This document shows, piece by piece, positions 32,215-41,530 of a stretch of 64,000 nt of DNA. The position numbers and the translations under genes are program-made. Under the pieces are notes generated by a model. The model saw only the letters and a list, made by a program, of their open reading frames with translations, had not been told where the DNA came from and did no database searches. Where the stretch lies: the NCBI GenBank assembly GCA_905234795.1, contig CAJOIQ010000011.1, positions 1 to 64,000 of the forward strand, written 5' to 3'. This DNA is from an uncultured Bacteroidales bacterium. Lineage in GTDB: Bacteria > Bacteroidota > Bacteroidia > Bacteroidales > UBA932. How positions within the stretch are numbered: position 1 is the stretch's first letter; every line of letters starts with the position of its first letter.

Positions 32215-34575
32215 TCACAGCGCCAGCATAATGTCATTCAGGAGCCCACCGGCCGTTTGGCGGGTGCCGGCTCCTGCTCCTTGTATGAGCATGGGGGAGG
32301 GGTAGTCGCCGGTGGTGATGAGGATGGCGTTGTCGGTACCGCGCAGGCCATACAGCGGACTGTCGGGCCCCACTTCCTGCAGGCCGACGGTGGCGTGCCC
32401 CTCGGCATCCACAGAGGCTACATAGCGCAGTTTGCGTCCGGCGGCGCTGGCGGCGGCATACCGTGCGGCGATATCGGCCGGAATGGGTTCCAGCGTCACC
32501 TGGCTCTCCTCCAGTGGAAGACCGGCCTGACGGCTGAGAATGAGAATCTTCCGCAGTACGTCCTTACCGCTGAGGTCGATGGAAGGATCCGGCTCCGTAT
32601 AGCCTTTCACGCGCGCTTCTTCCACCAGGGAATCCCAGCCGGAACCCTGGTAATGGTCCAGCAGATAGTTCAGCGTGCCGGAAAGCACGGCGTCCATGCG
32701 CACCAGACGGTCTCCGCTCTGGACTACACGGTCCAGGGTGACCAGTACGGGCAGGGCGGCGCCGGCCGTGGTCTCGTAGCGCAGCGCCACACCGGCCTTG
32801 TGGGCGTCCAGCTGCAGGTTGCGGAACTGTGCATACGTCCCCGAGAAAGGAATCTTGTTACAGGCCACCACGCTGTAGCCGCACTGGAAAAGGTCCGGAT
32901 AGCGGAAGCCGATTTCCTCGTTGGCCGTGCAGTCAATGAAAATGGGATTCTCCAGGGAAAGCCCGCACAGGGCGTCAATGTAGGATCCGGGCGTTCCAGC
33001 TTCCAGCAGTTCGCCGGCCTGGGTTAAATCAATCCCCTCTGTATCAATGATATATTTTTTGCTGCGGGCGATGCCGCACACGCGCAGTTCCTTGCCGGAG
33101 CGTTTGGCGATGGCCGCCGCGTTGTCCCGCAGCATGTCCACCAGCGCTTTGCCCACGCGGCCATAGCCGGCAATGAACAGCGGAATCACCTGCGTGGAGA
33201 AGCGGTCGAAGAACTCGTGATGGATGGCGCGGATGGCTTCATCGGCCCGGTCGGAGGGCACAATCACGGAGATATTGCGCTCGCTGGAACCCTGTGCCGT
33301 TGCCCGGACAGGGATGCTGTGACGGCCCAGGGCGGCCAGCATCTGGCCCGTGGCGCCGCTGTGGCCCAGCATGTCGTCGCCAATCACGCACACGATGGAA
33401 AAACCCTTCTCCACCTTGAGCGGATTCAGTTTTCCCAGCGAAATCTCGTAGGCAAAGCAGTCGTCGGCGGCCTTCCGGGCGCGGGCGGCGTCATCGGCCG
33501 ATACCGCTATGCACATGGAGTGCACGGAGGATGCCTGCGTGATGAGGATGATGTTGATACTCTCGCGGGAGAGGGCGTCGAAAAGGCGGGAGCTGAAGCC
33601 CGGAACGCCCACCATTCCGCTGCCTTCCAGGGAGATGAGGGCGATGCCTTCGGAATGGGCGATGCCCACCACGCCGCCGTGGGTGCGGGGCGGATTCTTC
33701 TCCACCACGGTGCCCGGCTCCAGCGGGTGGAAGGTATCCTTCACATAGATGGGAATACCCTCGGCCACCACAGGCTGGATGGTGGGCGGATAGATGACCT
33801 TGGCACCGAAGTGGGACAGCTCCTGCGCGGCGCGGTAGGAGATGAAGGGGATGGGACGGGCCGATGGAACCACTTTGGGATGCGCCGTCATGATGCCGGG
33901 CACGTCGGTCCAGATTTCCAGCTTGCGGGCATGCAGGCCCACGGCAAACAGGGAGGCGGTGTAGTCCGAACCTCCGCGGCCCAGGGTGGCGGGGCGCCCT
34001 TCGGTATCTCGGGCGATGAAGCCCGGCGCCAGGAAGAGTTCGGCATGCACGTGCTGCTGCACGGCTTCGGCAATGCGGCGGTAAGTCTCGGCGGTGTCCA
34101 CCACACCGTCCCGCGTGAGCACCAGCTCCCGTGCGTCCAGCCATCGGCAGGCAATTCCCTGGGAAAGGAACTGGTCCGTGAGGATGCGGGTGCTCAGCAG
34201 TTCGCCGAAGCTTTCCACCGCGCTCAAGCTGGTGGGGGAGAGTTCGCCCACCAGGTACACGCCTTGCACGATGCTTTCCAGCTCCCCGAAGAGCTGGTCC
34301 ACGGCCTGGCGGGTCTTGCCCCGGTATCCTTCCGGCAGCAGCTGGTCGATAATCTGGTGATGGCGGTCCTGCAGGGCCTGCAGTTTCTCCCGGCAGCCCT
34401 GGTCCCGGGCTGCGGCCAGCTGGCCAATCTTGATGAGCTGGTCCGTGCATCCGCTGATGGCGGAACTCACTACCAGGGTCCTGTCCTCTTCCAGGGCCTT
34501 TTTTATGACATCGATGGTCTGAAGCATGGCTTCAGCGCTGGCGACGGAAGTGCCGCCGAATTTTAATACTTGCAT
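32215..34575 (-). CDS. thrA: Bifunctional aspartokinase / homoserine dehydrogenase
   Basis: This 786-residue fusion catalyses the first and third steps from aspartate to homoserine. The N-terminal kinase has KFGGTSVASAEAM, LGRGGSDYTASLFAVGL and WTDVPGIMTAHPKVVP. The middle has two ACT domains for feedback control (ALISLEGSGMVGVPGFSSRLF, SIVCVIGDDMLGHSGATGQM). The C-terminal dehydrogenase has the GYGRVGKALVDML nucleotide fold, FIDCTANEEI and GYTEPDPSIDLSGKDVLRKILIL. It is the last gene of a metY-metX-thrA run (3-nt gap to metX) and ends abutting the convergent DPP gene. Confidence 0.95.
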   Translation of the reverse strand: MQVLKFGGTSVASAEAMLQTIDVIKKALEEDRTLVVSSAISGCTDQLIKIGQLAAARDQGCREKLQALQDRHHQIIDQLLPEGYRGKTRQAVDQLFGELESIVQGVYLVGELSPTSLSAVESFGELLSTRILTDQFLSQGIACRWLDARELVLTRDGVVDTAETYRRIAEAVQQHVHAELFLAPGFIARDTEGRPATLGRGGSDYTASLFAVGLHARKLEIWTDVPGIMTAHPKVVPSARPIPFISYRAAQELSHFGAKVIYPPTIQPVVAEGIPIYVKDTFHPLEPGTVVEKNPPRTHGGVVGIAHSEGIALISLEGSGMVGVPGFSSRLFDALSRESINIILITQASSVHSMCIAVSADDAARARKAADDCFAYEISLGKLNPLKVEKGFSIVCVIGDDMLGHSGATGQMLAALGRHSIPVRATAQGSSERNISVIVPSDRADEAIRAIHHEFFDRFSTQVIPLFIAGYGRVGKALVDMLRDNAAAIAKRSGKELRVCGIARSKKYIIDTEGIDLTQAGELLEAGTPGSYIDALCGLSLENPIFIDCTANEEIGFRYPDLFQCGYSVVACNKIPFSGTYAQFRNLQLDAHKAGVALRYETTAGAALPVLVTLDRVVQSGDRLVRMDAVLSGTLNYLLDHYQGSGWDSLVEEARVKGYTEPDPSIDLSGKDVLRKILILSRQAGLPLEESQVTLEPIPADIAARYAAASAAGRKLRYVASVDAEGHATVGLQEVGPDSPLYGLRGTDNAILITTGDYPSPMLIQGAGAGTRQTAGGLLNDIMLAL

Positions 34576-34578
34576 GGG

Positions 34579-35574
34579 CTATTTCATGATGATGGCCGAC
34601 AGTTTGGCAATTTCCAGAAGGAAGCCGTCGTGGCCGAAGTCCGAACTGATTTCTATGTATTCTGCACCGGGAATCCACCGGCTCCATTCCCTGCTTTCGG
34701 CGGGCGGAAAGATTTGGTCGGTGTCTACCGCCACCACGGTGCAGCGGGCCTGGATGCGGCCCAGGGCCTGTTGGACGCCGCCCCTTCCACGACCTACGTT
34801 GTGGCTGTCCATGGCGTTGCACTGGGTATAATAGCAGTAGGCGTCAAAGCCGCGGCGCAGCAGTTTTTCTCCCTGGTAACGCTCGTAGGAGGCTACACGG
34901 CCGGCGAAAAGGGTGTCGGGATCTTCCTCGGCCTGGGTGCGGCCATACCCCTTGAAGCAGCGGTAGCTGATGAGTGCCTGGGCGCGGGCGCATTTGAGGC
35001 CGGCTGCGCCGCCGCTCAAATCCTTGGCTTCCCGGAATGTGGGGTCGGCCTCCAGGGCCATCCGCTGGGCTTCGATGGTGGCGCCCATGAACGGGGAAAT
35101 GCGGGGAGCGGTGCACAGGAACAACGCCCGGCCAATCCTTTCCGGCTCGGTCACCGCCCATTCTACGGCGTTGAATCCGCCGTTGGAGGCGCCGATCAAC
35201 AGGTCTATCTTTTCAATGCCCAGGTGCTTGCGGACGGCGATGAAGGCGCTCACGGAGTCCCGGATGGTCACCCGCGGGAAGTCCAGCAGCCAGAGCTTTC
35301 CTGTGGCGGGGTTCTCTCGCGCGGGGCTCTCGGAGCCGTAGGAACTGCCCAGCATGTTCACGCACACTACGTAATCCCTTTCCGGGTCGATGGTGCGGCC
35401 CGGGCCCACCATCTCCGGCCACCAGTCTTCCGGATTACTGTTGGCCGTGAGGGCATGGCAAATCCAGATGACCCGTCCGTGCCGCTCCTCCGAGGTATGG
35501 AACACCAGGTGCGCCCCCTTGAGCACGCCCCCGGCTTCCAAAGGAAGGTCTACTATGATTTCGTGTCTACGCAT
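34579..35574 (-). CDS. metX: Homoserine O-acetyltransferase-like enzyme
   Basis: This 331-residue alpha/beta-hydrolase-fold acyltransferase activates homoserine for methionine synthesis. The features are HALTANSNPEDWWPEMVGPGRTIDPERDYVVCVNMLGSSYGSE, the nucleophile elbow GASNGGFNAVEW (relatives usually have GxSMGG), the catalytic Asp in VAVDTDQIFPP and the His in DFGHDGFL. It lies between metY, which uses O-acetylhomoserine, and thrA, which makes homoserine. This supports acetyl rather than succinyl transfer, though the acyl donor cannot be read with certainty. Confidence 0.88.
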   Translation of the reverse strand: MRRHEIIVDLPLEAGGVLKGAHLVFHTSEERHGRVIWICHALTANSNPEDWWPEMVGPGRTIDPERDYVVCVNMLGSSYGSESPARENPATGKLWLLDFPRVTIRDSVSAFIAVRKHLGIEKIDLLIGASNGGFNAVEWAVTEPERIGRALFLCTAPRISPFMGATIEAQRMALEADPTFREAKDLSGGAAGLKCARAQALISYRCFKGYGRTQAEEDPDTLFAGRVASYERYQGEKLLRRGFDAYCYYTQCNAMDSHNVGRGRGGVQQALGRIQARCTVVAVDTDQIFPPAESREWSRWIPGAEYIEISSDFGHDGFLLEIAKLSAIIMK

Positions 35575-36853
35575 TTTCTAAGGCTTGTTGCAAATCGGCG
35601 ATAATGTCTTCGGGGTCTTCCAGGCCGATGGAGAGGCGGATGAGATCCGGGGCGATGCCGGCGGCGCGGAGCTGCTCGTCGCTCAGCTGGCGGTGGGTAT
35701 GGGAGGCGGGGTGCAGCACGCAGGTATGGCAATCGGCCACATGGGTTTCGATGGTGGTGAGCCGGAGGGCGTCCAGGAAGCGGTTGTCAAAGGCGCGGCC
35801 GCCCTTGAGGCCGAAGGCCATCACTCCGCTGCAGCCGTCGGGGCAGTATTTGAGGGCCAGGGCGTGGTGGGCGTCGTTTTCCAGGCCGGGGTAGTGTACC
35901 CAGGCTACTTCGGGACGGTTCTGCAGCCACTGCGCCACCTTGAGGGCGCTCTCGCTGTGCCGGCGGATCCTCAGGTGCAGGGTCTGCAGGCCCAGGTGCA
36001 GATAGAAGGCGTTCTGGGGGCTCTGGGTGCTGCCCAGGTCCCGCATCAGATGGGTGGTGGCCTTTACGATGAAGGCCGCCTTGCCGAACTTCTTGGTATA
36101 GGTAAGACCGTGGTAGGATGCGTCGGGGGTGGTGAGGCCGGGGAATTTGTCGGCATACTGGTCCCAGGGGAAGTTGCCGCTGTCCACCAGGGCGCCGCCC
36201 ACGGATACCCCATGGCCGTCGATGAACTTGGTGGTGGAGTGGGTGACGATATCGGCCCCCCATTCAAACGGGCGGCACAGTACGGGGGTGGCGAAGGTGT
36301 TGTCCACCACCAGCGGCAGGCCGTTTTTGTGAGCCACCTTGGCCCAGCGCTCAATGTCGAAGACCTCTACGCCGGGGTTGGAGATGGTTTCCCCAAAGAC
36401 CAGCTTGGTATTGGGCCGGATGGCGGCCTCAATCTCCTGGTCGCTGGCGTCGGCACCCAGGAAAGTGACGCCGATGCCCAGTTTGGGGAGGCTCACGCCC
36501 AGCAGGTTGAAGGTGCCGCCGTAGATGTTGTTGGCGGCGATGATATGGTCCCCGGCGCCGGCGATGTTAAGCACCGCGAAGAGGTTGGCGGCCTGGCCCG
36601 AGGACGTGAGGATGGCACCTACGCCGCCTTCAAGGTCGTTGATCTGGGCTGCCACGGCGTCTACCGTGGGGTTTTGCAGGCGGGTATAAAAGTAGCCGCT
36701 CTCTTCCAGGTCGAAGAGTTTGCCCATCTGGTCTGACGTTTCATATTTAAAGGTAGTGCTCTGGATGATGGGTAGCTGCCGGGGGGCTCCTTTTCCGGGG
36801 TTATATCCGGCGTGAACGCAACGGGTGTCTATTTTTGCCATATTTTCTGTCAT
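35567..36853 (-). CDS. metY: O-acetylhomoserine sulfhydrylase (PLP enzyme)
   Basis: This 428-residue Cys/Met metabolism PLP enzyme forms homocysteine from O-acetylhomoserine and sulfide. The motifs are TRCVHAGYNPG, LPIIQSTTF, YFYTRLQNPTVDA, SSGQAANLFA, GETISNPGVEVFDI, VVDNTFATP, the PLP lysine in THSTTKFIDGHG, and RLSIGLEDPEDIIADL at the end. The start is either 36853 or the internal ATG at 36841 (MAKIDTRCVH). A TAACTTTG -7 box at 36864-36871 serves it. It overlaps metX by 8 nt and is divergent from an Lrp-type regulator. Confidence 0.93.
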   Translation of the reverse strand: MTENMAKIDTRCVHAGYNPGKGAPRQLPIIQSTTFKYETSDQMGKLFDLEESGYFYTRLQNPTVDAVAAQINDLEGGVGAILTSSGQAANLFAVLNIAGAGDHIIAANNIYGGTFNLLGVSLPKLGIGVTFLGADASDQEIEAAIRPNTKLVFGETISNPGVEVFDIERWAKVAHKNGLPLVVDNTFATPVLCRPFEWGADIVTHSTTKFIDGHGVSVGGALVDSGNFPWDQYADKFPGLTTPDASYHGLTYTKKFGKAAFIVKATTHLMRDLGSTQSPQNAFYLHLGLQTLHLRIRRHSESALKVAQWLQNRPEVAWVHYPGLENDAHHALALKYCPDGCSGVMAFGLKGGRAFDNRFLDALRLTTIETHVADCHTCVLHPASHTHRQLSDEQLRAAGIAPDLIRLSIGLEDPEDIIADLQQALENA

Positions 36854-36863
36854 TTCTTTTCTG

Positions 36864-36995
36864 CAAAGTTATGTTGAGTAGAATAATCTTACAAGAGATT
36901 GTGAAAATTAGGAAAATATTTCTATATTTGCTGTTAATAATAGAAAATGTAGAAAAAAATCGGCTGGAAATGGCCTTTGACAGAATATTATTCTT
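36864..36995. promoter_or_regulatory. Divergent promoter/operator region between metY and lrp-like gene
   Basis: It holds the metY -7 box TAACTTTG (minus, 36864-36871), the lrp -7 box TATATTTG (plus, 36923-36930), the palindrome AGAATATTATTCT ending just before the lrp ATG, and a related AGAATAATCTTA near 36880. The shared AGAATA motif could be the operator of the Lrp protein. No SAM riboswitch was recognised. Confidence 0.5.
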
Positions 36996-37463
36996 ATGAC
37001 AGAAATTGTACTGGACAGCGTGGACCTGCAAATCCTGCGGGCACTGCAGGAAAATGCCCGGCTCACCACCAAGGAACTGGCGGCCCGGGTGAATTTGTCC
37101 ACTACGCCGGTGTTCGAGCGCCTCAAACGGCTGGAACGGGGCGGCTTCATCCAGAAATATGTGGCCGTGCTGGACGCCCAGAAGCTGGGCCGCGGCTTCA
37201 CGGTATTCTGCTCGGTAAAGCTGAAGCAGATGAACCGGGGCGTGGCACGGGATTTTATCTCCGTGATCAAGGATATTCCCCAGGTGGCCGAATGCTACAA
37301 TGTGTCCGGGGAGTATGACTATCTCCTCAAAATCCAGGCTCCGGACATGAAATACTATAATGAGTTTATCATTAATGTGTTGGGAACCATCGATTCCATC
37401 GGCTCCATCCTCTCTTCGTTTGTCATGGACGAGATTAAGAACACCCACGCCCTGTATCTGTAA
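36996..37463 (+). CDS. Lrp/AsnC-family transcriptional regulator
   Basis: A 155-residue protein with an N-terminal helix-turn-helix (LDSVDLQILRALQENARLTTKELAARVNLSTTPVFERLKRLERGGFI) and a C-terminal RAM/AsnC_trans_reg ligand-binding domain (VFCSVKLKQMNRG... VAECYNVSGEYDYLLKIQAPDMKYYNEFI). Its position divergent from metY-metX-thrA suggests that it responds to an amino acid, such as methionine or leucine, and controls that operon and itself (inference). Confidence 0.92.
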   Translation: MTEIVLDSVDLQILRALQENARLTTKELAARVNLSTTPVFERLKRLERGGFIQKYVAVLDAQKLGRGFTVFCSVKLKQMNRGVARDFISVIKDIPQVAECYNVSGEYDYLLKIQAPDMKYYNEFIINVLGTIDSIGSILSSFVMDEIKNTHALYL

Positions 37464-37499
37464 CTATAAGGTATAATTCTTGTTGATATGTGTGTCACT

Positions 37500-38012
37500 A
37501 TGAAGAAAATATTGGTTTTTGCTGCGCTCCTTATGGGCTTGAATGCCGGCGCGCAGAGCTTTGAAAGCACATTTGTACAGACGAAAACCCTTCAGCTGAC
37601 GGGAAAGAAGATTGTCAGTGAAGGTACCATTACCTATACGGAACCTGCCAATTTGGCAATGATCTACTCCAAACCGGACGGAGATTATTTCATCGTGGAC
37701 GGTCCTTTCCTGCGCTTTGACCTGCGGGGAATATCTCTGGACGTGAATACGGACACCAACAAAACCGTCCGTATCCAGCGCAACGCCATCCTTTACGGCA
37801 TCCAGGGCAAATATGAGGATATTGCCAAGGAGATGGATGCCGACTGCGCCGTCACTTCCGTCAAGGGAGGCAAACATGTGGTCATCAAGGTACGCAAACC
37901 GGCCCTTAAGGGTTATACCGGTATGGAACTGGACTATAACGCCAAGGGCCGTATCACCCGCATGGTGCTGGAAGAGGCCGGCGGTATCTCCACTGAATAT
38001 CTGGTCAAGTAG
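37500..38012 (+). CDS. LolA-like outer-membrane lipoprotein carrier/sorting protein
   Basis: A 170-residue exported protein with signal peptide MKKILVFAALLMGLNAGAQ. The mature domain matches the LolA-like fold: FESTFVQTKTLQLTGKKIVSEGTITYTEPANLAMIY, GDYFIVDGPFLRFDLRG and MELDYNAKGRITRMVLEEAGGISTEY. LolA ferries lipoproteins through the periplasm, but Bacteroidota have several LolA-like paralogues and this one is short, so the cargo is uncertain. The ATG at 37500 is used; clpC starts 1 nt after its stop. Confidence 0.78.
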   Translation: MKKILVFAALLMGLNAGAQSFESTFVQTKTLQLTGKKIVSEGTITYTEPANLAMIYSKPDGDYFIVDGPFLRFDLRGISLDVNTDTNKTVRIQRNAILYGIQGKYEDIAKEMDADCAVTSVKGGKHVVIKVRKPALKGYTGMELDYNAKGRITRMVLEEAGGISTEYLVK

Positions 38013-38013
38013 T

Positions 38014-40341
38014 ATGCAGCTCCAAGTATCCGAAGAACTGAACCGGATTATCGCCTATGCGCGGGAAGAAGCCATGCGCACGGGAAGCTACGGAATCGGC
38101 CCGGACCATCTGTTCCTGGGCATCATCCGCCATGAGGAAAACGCTGCCTTCACCACCCTGCAGCATCTGGGCGTGGAACCGGCCGACCTCAAGGCTTTCG
38201 TAGACCAGCGCATCTTCACCAACGAGACCATTCCCTATGAGCAGATAGACCATATCAGCTTCTCCCGTCAGGCGCAGAATGTGCTCAGCATCACCGTGAT
38301 GGAGGCTTCGCGCCTGAAGAGCGCCGCCGCCCGCCCGGAGCACCTGCTGCTGGCCCTGTGCCGCACCACGGAAAGCTACGGGCAGGTATATCTGCGCAGC
38401 CACGGCATAGACTATGGACGTCTGCTGGCCTATATGGAGGACGAAGGCATGTTGCATCAGGACCGCCCCGCCGCTTCCCAGCAGCAGCCGTCCCAGGGCC
38501 CGGATGAGGAGAGGGAAGAGGAGAAGAAACTGGACATCGAGGAATTTGCATACGACCTCACCAAGGCTGCCCGGGAGGGTAAACTGGACCCTGTGGTGGG
38601 CCGTGATATGGAGATTTCCCGCGTCATCGAGATTCTGGGCCGACGGAAGAAGAACAACCCCATGCTCATCGGGGAACCCGGGGTGGGGAAATCGGCCATC
38701 GTGGAGGGGATTGCGCAGAAGATTGCCTCCGGAGACATATCGGCCGCCCTGGCCAAAAAGCGCATCCTGTCGCTGGACATCGCCTCGGTGGTGGCCGGTA
38801 CCAAGTATCGCGGAGACTTCGAGAAGCGCCTCAAGGCTATCATTAAGGAAGCTTCGGAGAATCCGGACCTCATCCTGTTCATCGATGAGTTCCACACCAT
38901 CGTGGGCGCAGGCGGCGCTTCCGGCAGCCTGGATGCGGCCAACATGCTCAAACCGGCGCTGGCCCGCGGAGAATTCCAGTGCATCGGCGCCACCACGCTG
39001 GACGAATTCACCAAGATTGTAGAGAAGGACGGCGCCCTGGACCGCCGTTTCCAGAAGATTGTGGTGGAGGCCACCGGCGTGGCCGAATCCATCGAGATCC
39101 TCAAGCAGCTTCGGCCCAAATACGAGGAATTCCACGGCATCAAATACACCGACGAAGCCGTCGAGGCCGCGGTGCGCCTGACAGACCGCTACATCACGGA
39201 CAAATCCCTGCCGGACAAGGCCATCGACGCCTTTGACGAGGCCGGCTCCATGGTGCGCCTGGCGCTTGCCAAGAAAAAGAGCGGAGCACATCAGGTGGAC
39301 GCCGAGGACATTGCCTCCGTGGTGTCCAAGATGACGGGCATCCCCGTGAACAAGGTGGCCGAAAGCGAGGGCAACCGCATCGTGAAGATGCGCAAGCGCC
39401 TGCAGGAGCGGATCATCGGCCAGGACGAAGCCATCGAGACCGTGGTGCGGGCCATCCAGCGCAACCGCGCGGGCCTCAAGGACCCCCACCGGCCCATCGG
39501 CAGCTTCATTTTCTTCGGCCCCACCGGCGTGGGAAAAACCCAGCTGGCGCGTTCGCTGGCCGAATATCTCTTTGACAGTGAGGAGAATCTGGTGCGCATC
39601 GACATGAGCGAATACATGGAGAAGTTCAGTGTGTCGCGTCTGATAGGTGCGCCTCCGGGTTATGTGGGATATGAAGAAGGTGGGCAGCTCAGTGAGCGCG
39701 TGCGCCGCAAACCCTACTGTGTGGTGCTGCTGGACGAGATTGAAAAGGCCCACCCGGACATCTTCAACCTGCTGCTGCAGGTAATGGACGAGGGCCGGCT
39801 CACGGATAGCAACGGCCGCATGGTGGACTTCAAGAACACCATCGTGATCATGACTTCCAATGTGGGCAGCCGTGAAATTGAAGAATATGGAAACGGGATT
39901 GGCTTTGCCACTTCCGGCAAGAACCTGGACGTGGACCGGCGTTCGGTGGTGGAGAAAGCGGTAAAGAAGGCGTTCCCGCCGGAGTTTATCAACCGCGTGG
40001 ACGGTCAGGTATACTTCCGTTCCCTGGATAAGGAGGCGATAGAACAGATTATCGATATCGAATTGAAAGACCTGCGTGCGCGGGCGCAGGAGGCTGGTTA
40101 CAAGTTAACCATCACTCCTTCGGCCAAGCGTTTTGTAGCCGATGCCGGATACGATCCCGCCTATGGGGCCCGTCCGCTCAAACGGGCCATTGTGCGCTAT
40201 GTGGAGGACCCGGTGTCCGAATTCATCATCAGCGACCGTATCCTGGTGTCCAAGTCCAAGGCCGGCGGGGAACTGCGCACCCTGCGCGTCACCCTGTCCC
40301 CGGACAAGGAATCCACCGTGGTGGAACTGGTTAAAGGCTGA
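38014..40341 (+). CDS. clpC: ATP-dependent Clp protease ATP-binding subunit (ClpC/ClpA type)
   Basis: This 775-residue AAA+ unfoldase begins at ATG 38014 (MQLQVSEELNRIIAYAREEAM). It has a double Clp_N repeat (1-150), an acidic linker, AAA-1 (Walker A GEPGVGKSA, LFIDEFHTIVGAG) and AAA-2 (GPTGVGKTQLARSLAEYLF, VVLLDEIEKAHPDIF). A ClpP-docking loop with IGF is probable (NGIGFATSG), followed by the C-terminal D2-small domain (GYDPAYGARPLKRAI). There is no long ClpB-type middle domain, so it is a protease partner rather than a disaggregase. It shares a likely operon with the LolA-like gene. Confidence 0.92.
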   Translation: MQLQVSEELNRIIAYAREEAMRTGSYGIGPDHLFLGIIRHEENAAFTTLQHLGVEPADLKAFVDQRIFTNETIPYEQIDHISFSRQAQNVLSITVMEASRLKSAAARPEHLLLALCRTTESYGQVYLRSHGIDYGRLLAYMEDEGMLHQDRPAASQQQPSQGPDEEREEEKKLDIEEFAYDLTKAAREGKLDPVVGRDMEISRVIEILGRRKKNNPMLIGEPGVGKSAIVEGIAQKIASGDISAALAKKRILSLDIASVVAGTKYRGDFEKRLKAIIKEASENPDLILFIDEFHTIVGAGGASGSLDAANMLKPALARGEFQCIGATTLDEFTKIVEKDGALDRRFQKIVVEATGVAESIEILKQLRPKYEEFHGIKYTDEAVEAAVRLTDRYITDKSLPDKAIDAFDEAGSMVRLALAKKKSGAHQVDAEDIASVVSKMTGIPVNKVAESEGNRIVKMRKRLQERIIGQDEAIETVVRAIQRNRAGLKDPHRPIGSFIFFGPTGVGKTQLARSLAEYLFDSEENLVRIDMSEYMEKFSVSRLIGAPPGYVGYEEGGQLSERVRRKPYCVVLLDEIEKAHPDIFNLLLQVMDEGRLTDSNGRMVDFKNTIVIMTSNVGSREIEEYGNGIGFATSGKNLDVDRRSVVEKAVKKAFPPEFINRVDGQVYFRSLDKEAIEQIIDIELKDLRARAQEAGYKLTITPSAKRFVADAGYDPAYGARPLKRAIVRYVEDPVSEFIISDRILVSKSKAGGELRTLRVTLSPDKESTVVELVKG

Positions 40342-40459
40342 GTGCGTCTTCCATTTCCAGTCCTAAATCGTCCATCAGATCTTTGAGAGCCTGGAGAGAA
40401 TCGTTGGAGGAAATCATGTTGGAAAGGGTTTCCATGTTACTGTAGTCCGTGTTTCTCAT
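40331..40459 (-). CDS. Small acidic 42-residue protein
   Basis: ATG 40459 to TAA 40331 encodes 42 residues: MRNTDYSNMETLSNMISS, then NDSLQALKDLMDDLGLEMED and a short ALSL end. The last 20 residues form an acidic amphipathic helix. A TACCTTTG -7 box (40485-40492) sits 25 nt upstream, and the codon use is ordinary. It overlaps the end of clpC by 11 nt, tail to tail. No family is recognised. A leaderless bacteriocin or a regulator-binding peptide is conceivable but unsupported. Confidence 0.55.
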   Translation of the reverse strand: MRNTDYSNMETLSNMISSNDSLQALKDLMDDLGLEMEDALSL

Positions 40460-40484
40460 AATACCTTCGTTTTAATTTCTGTTG

Positions 40485-40492
40485 CAAAGGTA
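40485..40492 (-). promoter_or_regulatory. -7 box (TACCTTTG) for the 42-residue ORF
   Basis: On the minus strand TACCTTTGC matches TAnnTTTG and lies 25 nt before the ATG at 40459. Confidence 0.45.
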
Positions 40493-40533
40493 CGGCCATC
40501 TTGTGCCAAACCGTTGCACAAACAAAGTATAAT

Positions 40534-41496
40534 ATGAAAAAAGTCGTACTGTTTTTCCTGATGCTTTCCCTGGGGCTGCTCTCGGCCGCCCAGGAAACGC
40601 CGGTGTTCGCTCCCGGAGAGACCTATCTTTTTGCCGAGAGGGACACCTGCTCCCTGTATCTGGACATCTATCGGCCCACAGAGGGCGCAGAAACCACCTT
40701 TGAGGGCCATTCCAAGCCGGCCATCGTGTATGTGTTCGGCGGCGGGTTCGTCGGGGGACAGCGTGTGGACGATTTCAAGCGTCTGTGGTTCCAACGCCTG
40801 AACGGAGACGGTTACACGGTGGTCACCATCGACTATCGGCTGGGGATGAAGGGGTATAAAGTGGGCAAAGGTCTTTCCGGCCTCAAGAAGGCCAGCGACC
40901 AGTTCTATCTGTCGCAGCAGATGGGCGTGGAAGACCTGTTTTCGGCCATCTCATTCCTGGCCGAGAATAAGGATGAATTGGGTATAGACCCCATGAACCT
41001 GGTGGCGGCCGGCAGCAGCGCCGGTGCCATCATCTCCCTGGCGGCCGAGTATGACATTCTGTGCGGCCGAACCGGCAACCTGCCCGAAGGCTTCCAGTTC
41101 AAGGGCGTGATGTCCTTCGCCGGGGGCGTGGTGAGCCTCAGCGGTGAGCCGAAGTATCTGTCGGCTCCTTGCCCTACGCTTCTGTTGCACGGCACGGCCG
41201 ATAGCATGGTGGCCTATAATAAACTGAGCATGGGCGGCCGGGGCATCTGGGGAAGTGACTTCCTGGCCACCCAGTGGGCCAAAAAGGGCTACACCGGCTG
41301 GTGCATCTACCGTTTCAAGGACCGCCCGCACGACGTCGCGGCCTATATGAGCTATCTCTGGGATATCGAAGAGGCTTTCCTGGAGCAGAACGTGATTCTG
41401 GGTCATCCCCGCACCGTGGATGCCACCGTGGACGACCCCACGCTTCCCACCTGGACCGTCACTCAGTTGGATCTTTCCGCTTACAGCAAACAGTAA
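40534..41496 (+). CDS. Exported alpha/beta-hydrolase (carboxylesterase-like)
   Basis: A 320-residue protein with signal peptide MKKVVLFFLMLSLGLLSAAQ, starting at 40534. The fold features are VYVFGGGFVGGQR (oxyanion region, in place of HGGG), the nucleophile elbow VAAGSSAGAIISL, the Asp candidate in LLLHGTADSMVAYN and the His in FKDRPHDVAAYM. It belongs to the BD-FAE/esterase-lipase group that removes acyl or feruloyl groups from carbohydrates or small esters. The substrate cannot be told. It is followed by the hairpin repeat at 41531. Confidence 0.82.
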   Translation: MKKVVLFFLMLSLGLLSAAQETPVFAPGETYLFAERDTCSLYLDIYRPTEGAETTFEGHSKPAIVYVFGGGFVGGQRVDDFKRLWFQRLNGDGYTVVTIDYRLGMKGYKVGKGLSGLKKASDQFYLSQQMGVEDLFSAISFLAENKDELGIDPMNLVAAGSSAGAIISLAAEYDILCGRTGNLPEGFQFKGVMSFAGGVVSLSGEPKYLSAPCPTLLLHGTADSMVAYNKLSMGGRGIWGSDFLATQWAKKGYTGWCIYRFKDRPHDVAAYMSYLWDIEEAFLEQNVILGHPRTVDATVDDPTLPTWTVTQLDLSAYSKQ

Positions 41497-41530
41497 GCCG
41501 CTTTGTCTTAACTGTTTGTCTATCAGCACG

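Noticed and set aside
36854..36995. SAM riboswitch upstream of metY
   Set aside because: The 5' leader is too short and no conserved aptamer pairing is visible.
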